Source: Sipunculus nudus (lineage: Eukaryota; Annelida; Sipuncula; Golfingiida; Sipunculidae). Taken from it: 64,000 nucleotides of DNA. Positions 26,991 to 37,037 of this stretch are shown here, in pieces. The position numbers and the translations under genes are program-made. Below the pieces are notes generated by a model that searched no databases, was not told the origin of the DNA, and worked only from the letters and a program-made list of their open reading frames with translations. Each line of letters starts with the position of its first letter. Position 1 is the first letter of the stretch. Location: NCBI GenBank assembly GCA_026874595.1, contig CM049310.1, positions 53,086,558 to 53,150,557 of the forward strand. The letters run 5' to 3'.

Positions 26991-29900
26991 TAAGGACTTT
27001 AAGACTTTGAGATACACAGAGCGGTATTCAGTATGGACAGTTTGTAGTCTTTATTGAGAAAACGGGGGTGTGTTAGCATAACAATGAGAAACCCATTTGG
27101 AAAATAAAAGGAAAAACATCCTCGTCTGTCCCGCTGTGGAGCCACCAAGTCTGAGAGTGTTGCTCACTCGGGTGCGGGTGTTTAAAACTGATACAGGATG
27201 GTTTAGTAATTAACAAATGCCACATAAGAGAATTGCTGGGCAAATAATCGCTGAACAGGCCGGTAAACGCACAACAGGATGGGGGAATATAGATAAACGA
27301 GGTACACCAAGGGTCTATGAAAAAAATATAAGCAGACATGTAAAACTACACGGGCAGCAATAAACAGCACGGGGTCGAACTTCTTGGATTCGTCTCTAGT
27401 TTTAAGACCGTTATTATGGACTTTGCTAGTGATATATTTAGATGAGCGTTATCCAAGTAATTTGCAATTTTAGTACCACTCATGAACCAAAGTACGGCAT
27501 ATCCAGAGCAGTAATGGATGCCGGTTCGGTACTGTCATCATATTTCAATCATGATATCGCATTTCAGGTTGACAAATCGTTATATAATATGGTTTTCTCC
27601 CCTCTGTTTCACGTCACTCCTTGCCACGTGGACAGATACACAGTGACCCGTGGCCATTTTATAGATCAATAAGCATGATAAGAGAAACGCGCAATGTCAA
27701 GGTTCCCCGTATATTCCATCAATTTGTGAGAACAAACATTAATTGAAAATTGAAATTTATAGTATATCGCTGAATTATAAGACACTTTCTGAAAAGCTCA
27801 TAAATGCAAATGAAAGATTAATCCGCATGGATTAAAGAGAATTTCTCTGCATGTGACATCGTAAGAGTGTGTCAATATCTCTGGAAAATAAAATTTTAGT
27901 GTGTCATTATCTTTCCCTATAAAAGTGGATACAATCCCAGTCTTATGACACGAGTGCTACCTACGAGAAGCATAATAATAAATATTCTGCATATTAAAAA
28001 AAAAAATTAGTTTGATTATCTAAAATCACTGTTTTTATCGAGTGAGATTCATGTTAACTACTTTTAAGGACTTTAGAACAATTAAATATTAAATATTATA
28101 ATGAATGTCCCAATGTATATTCGTGTAATGTAATTCTTTCATAAAACAAGGATGATATTAATGTGCCAAGCCAAGCTTTTGAACGACACACATTGGAGAG
28201 GGGTATTCTGCTTAGCTGTTTACAAGGGTAGACAAGATACAATCTTTCGAAAGCATTGTGGCCATATCGGTCAAATACAAATGCTTGGTTTTAGGACTAT
28301 CGAACTGGAGTATCGAAGATGGCAATGTGTACAGTCAAATAAAAAGAAATATGAATAAAGCCCTGTTCATTAACATGACAAGTTAAAAACAAAAATAGTT
28401 GCAATTTTGAACAATAGATGGCGCTGATGAACAATATCGGTACTTCCATAAATACCGATTTACAATATGCTTAAAGCTGATATTCTGTTTCATATATTTG
28501 TATTGACTCAGTGATATATCATGTTACAAATTGTCACGGGATTATTAGTTAGTGTTTTCATTAAGGATCCCTATAAGTGTAAAACGATACAAAGTAGACC
28601 GAAGCAAGCCATCGTTAAAGTGTATTGGGTTAGGAATTAAGAGAGGCCCTGTTGTGTATGCTTGCAGCTGCTGCTAAAATTGCATTGAACTATTTGCAAG
28701 GATTATATATAACATATATTCACTGTAACAGCTTACTGGCTGCTACACATTCCGGCTAATTAAAATAATATTTCATTAGCTGCCGTACACTTTACTCCAC
28801 TTTTACTAAGTTGACAGTGAGCAGTTGACATAAAACACGAATTTAAACTGGAAATGTGCTCAGAGAGCACAGGTTTTTAGCCAAGGCAGCTCATTACCCC
28901 CATATGGCATTGTCAGGAGTGGAAAATTGATGATTTTTCCTTATATAAATGATTCCCATGCTGTACTTTATTTACTGACACCTTTCAGGGAAACGGCACG
29001 TGCACGGTGTCCTCTGTGACTTCACGACTTCACGTGTAAACAAATGTGCTACAAAACCCTCATTCTCGGGAAATTTACGCATGGATCAACCCTAAAATTT
29101 TATTATTTGTTTCTTGTATCACTGCCAACCTATTCTGAAAATGTCATCAAAATCCGTTTAAAACTGTTTGAGTAATATTGCTATTAGACAAAGCAACGCC
29201 AAAAAAAAAAACATGACTCATAAAAATCAGGTTTATGTTAATCCACTTGACATGACGGAATATGGTATTGGCCAAAGCAACTGTCCCATGCAATGTATAC
29301 TGCAATCCAAAAGTAATCTGAAGCGCATGACACCCGACAGAATAATCAATTCTTTTTTATCTCTCTACATTCTTAAAAAATGATTATATTCCGTTGTGCA
29401 TACGTCATATAAGAAATCGTTTCTAGCCAACCAAGCGGGCTCTATTGTTCGAGAATAAAGGCATAGATTAGAACTGTAAAAAGCGAAGACATATTAATAA
29501 AAACATGAAAATCGAAAAAAAAGGTTTCTCTTCTGTTCTGTTTCAACAGACAAAATATCTCTTGAAAAGGGTGTTGTGTAGACTGTAAGAGAAATAATAT
29601 AAAAACAGATCATGACAGAAACCGGAGCAAAATGTCCGTGCTTCATGCTGATAGTCTTAATACACTCGGATTCTGGTGTGGCCCGGTCTCAGACAGTCTG
29701 CTCCAGAGATCGATGGGGTTCTCCAGGTTATCATACATACACAGATCGCAAAGCACATATTTTTGTGGATGCATGTAGTTTCGCAGATGTCACCAGGAAA
29801 AAAATCGCACGTACTGAATGCTTGCCTGCCACCTTTTACATGCTGACCTATATTTTGATACTTATATGTGAAATGTATGTAATATTTGCTTATAAGTATA

Positions 29901-31055
29901 GCTGCTTTTGCCAAGGAATTTAACAACATATATAATGTATCAGTTCATAACATTCATATACACTATGGAAACCCGTCATGTCTGGAAAAGAAAGAGTTGA
30001 TGACTAAGCCCACATATAAACATGACCCGCAACTGACAAGCTCGCAAAAAAAAACTCATTCGCCAACATAAAAATGCTAAAAAAGCATGAGTTTTTAAGT
30101 AATATACATTGAAAAGCTGCTTTCTGATTATGAATCATATTACAAAATGATATAATCTATCGCGTTGGATAACTATGTAAATACCAAATTTACAAACCAC
30201 CATACGGAGTATTATGTTTTTCAAAGTTTAAAACCAAATATTAGAACGGTCTTAAGTAAATCCATTTCGCAATGGTTAAATCATCGATTAGTTGTTCAAT
30301 TTTTATCATAGGCTTCGGTCCGATGGTAACCAGACCAGAGCTGACAGATACTTGGACATGTCGTTGGAGCTGTTTCCTAAAAATGAGTGTATAACCATGG
30401 TTTCTCCGTCCTTACATGGAGTTACAGAATTACACAACATTAAACGGTGCGTCTTATTGGTCACTATGTAATTCTTTATGAATTCTCACTGGTCTGTCTG
30501 AAATGAAAAAAAATACTGTTTACACATTTCGCTATTCTCTCACATTCAATAACACACGCTCACCTAAAGTAAATAAAAAACACATACACATTCAGACACT
30601 TAGTGGCACATTAGGATTATTTGAGAGATGTCGATTCTATAATTTTATAAGGTGAATGGTCGCCTTCAGGACAGGGCCGCATGAAGAAAACGATTTAAGG
30701 GCCTCGTCCAGAGATAACAGTCTGTGGACCTTGGATTGGTTTATGGTCTCTGGTGTATTTAGATAACCTAACCTCCAGACCGCCAGGGTTTCGTATGGGC
30801 AGATTCTATTTTTCATAAATATGATTTTTCGGCTCCAAAGTAATGTGAACAACAAACAGTGATTCTGGAAGCCACGGCGATCCCAAATTAAACGTTAAAA
30901 AAGGAATTATCTGGTTTCTGGTTCTGTCGCAATAGGAAGAACTTAAATTAACTAATTAGGTCACCACCAGGGCAGTCGTTAATATTAAGACTGTGTTAAT
31001 TTTAAGTGTCTTTCTAATTACCCTGGCGTACCTTCTAAAATTTGAATAAGACACG
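26991..31055. other. non-coding stretch, nothing recognised
   Basis: About 4 kb, AT-rich. Around 28975-29060 there is a compact group of CACGTG and TGTAAACAAA motifs. Frames at 27073-27339, 29612-29923 and 30637-30855 are under 105 codons with no domain or splice support. Confidence 0.4.
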
Positions 31056-31460
31056 GCTCACACATCGCTTGTGTTGTCCACGCAGAGTCCCGATGTCACA
31101 ATCGGGCAACACTGGAACCAATCAGGAAACGTCAGTGGGACATCTGGATAACTTCGGGAAGTGAGAAATGATCGAGGTGACATTGGTATATATTTCGAAA
31201 TGCTCACACTTTTTTTCAATCGGGCTTCCAGATGTTTGCTGTTCTTTGTATATGTTTTCAGATGTTGCCACGATGTTGGCGCCATTGCACCACCTTGAGA
31301 ATCACATGGCCATGCAACATGGTGAGTGATGGCGGGTTTGGGGGTGGGGGGGGGGGGGGTTATGGGTTGAGATATCGAGACACATCTGGACAACATTGGC
31401 ACAGCGCATCGGGACACATCGCATTGGGACACATCGGGTTGATATCGGCGAAGTGTGAGC
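31056..31460. mobile_element. TIR element D (405 bp)
   Basis: The left end GCTCACACATCGC (31056-31068) matches the inverted right end (31448-31460) at 12 of 13 bases. The arms carry repeated GGGACACATCG-type motifs, and a poly-G tract lies at 31347-31360. The overlapping 134-codon and 110-codon frames are by-products of the repeats. No clear target duplication is seen. The architecture matches elements A and B: CACAC-containing ends plus subterminal repeats. It abuts the decayed LINE, into which it may have inserted. Confidence 0.55.
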
Positions 31461-31489
31461 ACAGAAATATCTTACAAAACAAAATGTAT

Positions 31490-32975
31490 AATTTCAATGT
31501 TTGTTTATTGATTTTTCCAAGGCTTTCGATTCTGTGCAAAATGTCATCTTGCGGTTCAAATTGATGTAATCAAGGATAAATTGTAAAACACTTACACTTT
31601 TTAAATCATTGTACTCAAAAATGAAGTCCTCTGTATAAAATGACTCTGGAATAATAGATTGCTTTATTTGTTCGTTGGCAGACGACAGGGGTGTATACTT
31701 AGTCCATTGTTGTTTTCACTGTGTATGAATGAATTCTGTAATATGTTATTAATATCAAACAAAGAAAGAATCTACATTGATCATATTTTACCTAATGTTA
31801 TGACATTGTAATGTGCAGATGACATTGTTAATTTTGGGGATGCAGTAGGAAGACTAGCAAAAAATAACCAGTTGCAAATTATTTGTCGCACAAATGGTGT
31901 GAAAATTAATCTAGACAAATCCAAAATCATGTTTTTTAAGAGTGGGAGTATAATTAAGAAAACGGTATTTTTAAGGTTAACTAGTAAAGCTTGTTTCTCA
32001 GTATATATATTCAGGCATTACCATTACTTCGAAATAGTCGTGGCATAGGATACAGCAACATCAAGTTCTGCAGGCAGCAAAGGCAGTTCAAGTAATCAAG
32101 AACTTTAATCAGCACAACAGTCTTACAATAAATCAGGTAAGTTTTTAAGCCATTTGATAGCACAGTAGCGCCAATATTAATGTAACGATGTTAGCTGTGG
32201 GGACATTGCAAATTGGAAATAAAAGAAATAGTTCTTTATAAATCCTGCAAATATGTTTTGAATGTTGGAAGCACTACTCCTAATGTTGCGGTCTTAAGAG
32301 AGTGTTGACGTTTATTTGTGACCTATTCAGTTCGGTGTATCAAAAATACTGGCTAAGGTTGCTACATATGGAAGAGGAGAGACATCTATGACGTTTATAT
32401 ATGTTATTGAGAAATTTGATAATAATGGTCAATCAACATTGGTAACAGGAGTGAAATCTTTACTTTTTCAGACTGGTTTTGTTTTATATGGAACGCTCAA
32501 AGGGTTGGTGATCATAAAATGTTTATAAAGTGTTTAAAAGATAGATTGATAGATATGACACCCTAGAACTGGAGTAGTGATGTCGAGTCAAGTAATAAGT
32601 TGCAGTATTATGGTCTTTTCAAATCCATGTTGATTGTTGAAAATATATCATTTGTGTATCATAAAAAAATATTAAAGAACATTAGCCATACTTCGATGTG
32701 CGGATCATAAATTTATAATAGAAACGGGGCGACATAAAGGCTTAGAAAGAGTGTGTATATTGTATCATTGTATATGGATATAACATATCAGAAGATGAGA
32801 GTCGCTTTTTATTTGAGGGTCCTTTATATATGGATTAAAGATTTAAATACTTTGAAAAAGATATGTAAGAGTCAACAGAATATAATTTCAAGAGGATATT
32901 GAAATTAGAAAATACAGTTAACATAACCAAACTTGCTGCCTATGTATATCATGCTTTCAGGTTAAGAAAATTAAC
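31490..32975 (+). pseudogene. decayed LINE ORF2, reverse transcriptase C-terminal part
   Basis: Conceptual translation shows the non-LTR reverse transcriptase motifs in order: FIDFSKAFDSV (31504-31536, motif A), RQGCILSPLLFSL (31683 onward, motif B), CADDIV (31812 onward; motif C, with C for the usual Y of YADD) and NGVKINLDKSKIMFF (about 31891-31935). A frameshift separates motif A from motif B, and a stop lies just before motif C. Downstream fragments such as LLHMEEERHL, a GRHKGLERVCILYHC-like segment and KLAAYVYHAFRLRK fit the LINE C-terminal region. It is dead: several stops and frameshifts are visible. The clade is not assigned; a CR1/Jockey/I-like type is possible. Confidence 0.8.
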
Positions 32976-33129
32976 AATAGGAGACTGATCAATTTGCATT
33001 AGGTGGCTTACGTGTCATATTAATATTGTAATACTTCTTTCACTTATTGTTTCAGCCGCCGAATATCAAATGGATGTGAGTTTATTGTATGAATTTCTAG
33101 CTTTATATGTATTTGTATTATTTTCATAA
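32976..33129. other. LINE 3' flank or 3' UTR start
   Basis: Short AT-rich segment between the end of the decayed ORF2 and the AGGTCA-type repeat block. Confidence 0.4.
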
Positions 33130-34600
33130 TATTGAAGTTTATCGCTGGCCGGAAATCTTCGATTTCGGCAAGCATGTTGGTCAGTTGCGTATGTCTGTTT
33201 GTGTGTTTGTTTGTCAAGATATTTGTTTGTCAGTACTCTCCTGGTCACAATTTCTGAGCAAACGATCTGAAAATTACAGGGTTGGTTGAAAGTCAAAAGG
33301 TCTGGAAGCCTATTGTTTTTTGTCAACATGGGTCAAAGGTCAAGGTCATCGAAAAACGTCGAAATTTTATTTTCATCATAACTTTGTCAATATTGGTCCT
33401 ATCTTCACAAACCTAGGCTCATTTTCTTCCTCTGCGTCTTCTTTATGACATGTTCAGGTTGTCAAAACAGTCTTGTCATCTTTTCCCAACTTTGTGTCAC
33501 TTTGTCAGTATGTTTGTATGTCTGTCAGTTGACCTCAATTTCGCCTTCTTGCTGGTGCATATACCACTCTGCAGGCCACAGTTTTACAGGAATCCTTTTG
33601 AAACTGGTGAATCTTCTGTCTTACACTAATATCTCAAAAATTGATTTTTCGGGATATGGCCGCCAGGGGGCGCTGCACTTGAATTTTATCAACGTAACAT
33701 TTTTTAACAATATCTTCGAAACTAAAAAACTTGAATTACATAAGCTAAAGCTTAATTTCTACCCTGAGTCTTCTCCATAACTTGGTCAAGTCATCTGGTC
33801 TCAGCTTTTTGTCACTTTGATAGTATGTCTGTCTGTCATCGATTTCGCCTTCTTGCTTGTTCTTGTGTCTAACATATAGCCTTCTACAGGCCACAGTTTT
33901 GCAGGAATCCTTTTGAAACTGATATATCTTATGTCATACACTAATATCTCGAAAGTAATTTTTGCACACGAAAGCCTACAACATATCAATATTTTTGCCA
34001 TATCTCTTTAACTTTAAACCTAAATTTCATAAACTATAGCATATTTTCTTCCCCCTGTATTCTTTATAACATAGTTTAGTCCTCTTGTCTTAACTTTGTG
34101 CCGCCTTTTCAGTACTTCGGTCACTTCAAAACACTGCAAAATGTTATTTTCCTCAAATCTGGTCGAATCTTCACAAACTTTGGCTCCTTTTTCACCTCCG
34201 TCTTCTGCATAACTTGGTCTAGTCAACTGGTCTCAACTTTGTGTCACTTGGTCAATATGACTCTGTTTGAAGAAAGATGTCCTAAATGTTGCCTTCTTGC
34301 TGGTTCTTGCCTCTGTTATAATAGCATTTTAAAGGGCCACAATTCACCAGAAATCACTTTGCAACTTTCACCTATCTTATATTTGAACGATTTCTTGAAG
34401 CTGTATGCGTATTTTTAATTAGGTCAAAGTTCAAGGTCAAAGTCATGAAAACACGTCAGATTTTTATTATCATCGTAACTTTGTCAATTTTGGTCCAATC
34501 TTAACAAATAATAGCTCATTTTCTTCCTCTTTGTCTTCTTTATGACATGTTCAGGTTGTCTGTTTTCCAATCTGGGTCAGAGTGTTTCCGGCAAGCGCGT
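33130..34600. repeat. AGGTCA-type interspersed repeat, 3-4 diverged tandem units
   Basis: Recurring segments show diverged tandem units of about 330-450 bp. These are TTTGTGTCACTT (near 33490, 33810 and 34225), GGCCACAGTTTTxCAGGAAT (near 33577, 33890 and, weaker, 34337) and TTTATGACATGTTCAGGTTG (near 33441 and 34530). Runs of nuclear-receptor half-sites lie at 33331-33348 and 34421-34445. The hairpin-like segment TTTCGGCAAGCATG near 33160 and the half-site module recur at 53425-53556 and 54423-54620, so this is an interspersed family. It sits between LINE ORF2 and the LINE 3' end, which suggests insertion into the LINE 3' UTR. The family is not named. Confidence 0.65.
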
Positions 34601-34890
34601 GACCTCTGGTTGTCTCGTTTTATTTTTATTCTTTTTTTTTATTTATTTTATTTACTTGTGTATTTAATTATTGATTATTTATTTTTTCAAATGTACCTTC
34701 CATTTCATAACTTTAATGCTATTTTGATTACTATTCATTGTTTATTTTTATTGCTTAGATTGTGTTTGTTATGTAGTTCGTTACTTGAAATTAAATGTTT
34801 TGGTTGACGATACATATGTACCATGTGCATGTTGGAACTTTAGGCCTGAGGGTTTTTTTTCCTGAATAAACTTTGTTCTGTTCTGTTAGC
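34601..34890 (+). mobile_element. LINE 3' UTR end with poly(A) signal
   Basis: A T-rich stretch ends in CCTGAATAAACTTTGTTCTG and a TTCTG-type tail. AATAAA is at 34865-34870. This form is typical of non-LTR element 3' ends and has the right orientation to end the decayed LINE at 31490-32975. The link is inference. Confidence 0.5.
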
Positions 34891-35339
34891 AGTCTTAAAG
34901 CCTTACAAAAGACAAAACGATCGTCCGTATATTTATATGTTCAATATCAATTTATCATATAAAAATCATGTAAGAGAAAGTAAGGTAAGTTATTTTTTTA
35001 CTATGTGAATTTGAAGCCAACTGTCATAAAATAATGGATATAATTATATATTAACTTTACTTTAACCACAATTGTATACGACATCTTAAATTATTATTTA
35101 TCGTTGAAAAAAAGAAAATGGATATTTTTATATCTAATACTTCTTCGGAACAAAGCAATACTCCTGTGACAGACAATTACTGACTTCTGATGTTAAAAAT
35201 AGACAATCCTAACGACGTGATGAGCGAAGGCCAAATGCCAGACGAATTTAAATGTTTTTAGAGGTAACTATGAGACGACTTCCTGAACCTTAGTGAAAGT
35301 TATAAAAAGAAACGGGCAACTGCCGTGCTTCTAACTCAC
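34891..35339. other. non-coding stretch, nothing recognised
   Basis: AT-rich DNA without recognisable features. Confidence 0.4.
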
Positions 35340-35427
35340 CTGCCATGAACGTCAACATGTGTTGTTCTTTTATTAACAGTAGTAATTTTACCCAGACGAC
35401 ATATGAGAAAAGGCCATTGAAGTGAGA
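35340..35427 (-). CDS. candidate internal exon, product unknown
   Basis: On the minus strand an acceptor CTTGTTTACAG and an excellent donor GGCAG|GTGAGT enclose 88 bases. One frame is open throughout and reads hydrophobic (LFSYVVWVKLLLLI), which could be a membrane helix. No partner exon is linked; the family is not recognised. Confidence 0.25.
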
Positions 35428-35647
35428 CTGTAAACAAGCGATGAGTAGTTCGAGAAATCAGGTTTGTTTCCTAATAGCGCACCTTAAATACCAACTCTAG
35501 TTTATGCCATGGTGGAAAATTGGATTATGCTTTATTTGGGAACTATGTGGTTTTTGTTTCTGTCTGATTTCAATTACGTAAGTAGAAGGTTTCTAGTGTG
35601 TATTTTTTGAAGTTTTGTGTAAATATGAGATATACTTTAGTATATAC
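35428..35647. other. non-coding stretch flanking the TRIM
   Basis: AT-rich DNA. Its last four bases (ATAC, 35644-35647) are repeated just after the TRIM at 36074-36077. Confidence 0.5.
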
Positions 35648-35803
35648 TGGTACGAAGACAAATAAATGAGGGGAAAATCCTGGGCCGATCCGGGATTCGA
35701 ACCCAGGTCGGTGGCGTACAAGTCCGGCGTACCAACCGCTTCGCTAGCCAAGCAAGCTTCACTAACGAGACAGTTCGGTCCGCTTTTATGTCACTCCGTA
35801 ACA
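35648..35803 (-). repeat. TRIM 3' LTR with tRNA-like A and B boxes
   Basis: 156 bp. Read on the minus strand it contains TAGCGAAGCGG, matching the Pol III A-box consensus, and GGTTCGAATCC, an exact B box, about 30 bases apart as in tRNA genes. The T-arm stem around the B box can pair, but the acceptor and anticodon stems are not convincing, so this is a tRNA-like promoter module and not a functional tRNA. A TATA-like ACATAAAAG also lies near the U3 start. Confidence 0.75.
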
Positions 35804-35805
35804 CA

Positions 35806-35814
35806 CCCCCTCTT
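35806..35814 (-). other. TRIM polypurine tract
   Basis: Reads AAGAGGGGG on the minus strand, directly upstream of the 3' LTR. This is the expected place for plus-strand DNA priming in an LTR retrotransposon. Confidence 0.65.
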
Positions 35815-35907
35815 AAGAGCGTTCTGCTATCAGAACAAGACTAATTATCCAAGGAGTCACACTTTTGTGAGCTTATTCCCTGGGCCACAAAGTTAACCGT
35901 CACGTTA

Positions 35908-35919
35908 GACGAGCCCCCA
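35908..35919 (-). other. TRIM primer-binding site, tRNA-Pro type
   Basis: Reads TGGGGGCTCGTC on the minus strand, three bases inside the 5' LTR. These 12 bases are the complement of the 3' end of tRNA-Pro, the known primer of many retroelements. The match stops after 12 bases. Confidence 0.7.
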
Positions 35920-35922
35920 TTT

Positions 35923-36073
35923 TGTTACGAAGACAAATAAATGAGGGGAAAATCCTGGGCCGACCAGGGAGTCGAACCCAGGTCGGTGGCGCACAAGTCG
36001 GGCGTACCAACCACTTGGAAAGCAAGCTTCACTAACGAGACAGTTCGGTCCACTTTTATGTCACCCCGTAACA
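35923..36073 (-). repeat. TRIM 5' LTR with B box
   Basis: 151 bp, the 5' LTR on the minus strand, with complete TGTTACG..CGTAACA termini. The B box (GGTTCGACTCC) fits the consensus. The A-box region has lost about 5 bases relative to the other LTR and is degenerate. Confidence 0.75.
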
Positions 36074-36461
36074 ATACATAACAATATATAATTTAATTCT
36101 GCTTATTACCTGACCTTTTTTATAAGATATTGAGTCACGAGATTTAATCTGTAGGGTATAGCTCTTAGTTGTACCACTGAGATCCGTATCCGTATACCTG
36201 CGTAAACAATATGTTACCCATGTTAACCTGTCTGTCTGTCTGTCTGTCTGTCTATCTGTCAGATTGTTTCTTAGTTTGTCTGTCTCTGTACGTACTCTCT
36301 CAAATACCCATGGTTGGATTTCAAGGATATTTTTGTTTGTTTGTACTTTTCATTTTGTTCATTGTCTTAACTATTTTGGACAAGAAACATATGTCATGAG
36401 AAAGAAATGTTTACATGTATTAAATGCTTTAGCACATTTATTTAAATCTGTTTGATGCATA
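36074..36461. other. flanking stretch with (TCTG)n
   Basis: Non-coding. A (TCTG)n tetranucleotide run lies at 36228-36260 and explains the short open frames at 36211-36455. Confidence 0.6.
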
Positions 36462-37037
36462 CGGATAAGGTTTCATTACCTGTCACCCATTTCAAGCTGT
36501 TGATCAGTGTGTCTGTCAGTTTGATTATTAGTGTGTCCGTCAGTTACTATCTCAAATATCTAGGGATTAAGTCAAATGATATTTATGTTTAATTGTACCT
36601 CTTTCTTCTTGACAGCTTTTCCCATGATGCTGACATCTGGTGGGACAATTGGTAGTTAGACATTAAGGGTGGAAGTGCCCTCATTTTACAGTTCAGCTCT
36701 GTTATTCTTTCTAAATGCCTTCGATGAACGCTTCTGGAGACCAAAGAAAGAAAATAAACCAGGTTTGCTAGTTTAACTTATAGTAACTTATAGATATTCT
36801 GCATGTATAGAAACCAGGGTTCAAGGTCTTTTAATTCCTTTCTGTTGTAAGTCAGACTAGACGGTAAGATAAATTGTACAATATCCTGTCTCAGACAAAG
36901 TTTGATGGTTCAGACAATGACCTCAGAAACTGACCACTCAATGTCAATTCTAAAACTCCATGAAAACTGGAGGATACGATTTCGGTTAGGTCTGTGCACT
37001 TTATTTTCTCTTTCTATTCGTACGTACATTTGTATGT
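36462..37037 (+). repeat. inverted duplication, left (donor) copy
   Basis: 576 bp that reappear inverted at 39650-40225 with the same length and five mismatches counted by eye (about 99% identity). This copy has no flanking direct repeat, so it is the likely source. It shows no coding potential, LTR or TIR. Confidence 0.9.

Larger units (their letters stand above)
35648..36073 (-). mobile_element. TRIM: complete miniature LTR retrotransposon, 426 bp
   Basis: Two direct repeats of about 150 bp, with LTR-type termini (TGTTACG..CGTAACA when read on the minus strand), flank only 119 bp. A 4 bp direct repeat, ATAC, borders the whole (35644-35647 and 36074-36077) and reads as a target duplication. 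On the minus strand a primer-binding site lies three bases inside the 5' LTR, and a polypurine tract (AAGAGGGGG) lies two bases before the 3' LTR. No gag or pol coding exists, so it depended on an autonomous partner. The LTRs differ at roughly a dozen sites plus a 5 bp gap, so the insertion is not very recent. The LTR termini begin TGTTACGG, as does the LTR-like element at 53591. Confidence 0.8.

Noticed and set aside
31058-31564. 134-codon minus and 110-codon plus frames
   Set aside because: They lie on element D and its poly-G tract; the second runs out of frame over the LINE motif.
36211-36455. Hydrophobic frames near 36.3 kb
   Set aside because: They arise from the (TCTG)n run and T-rich DNA.
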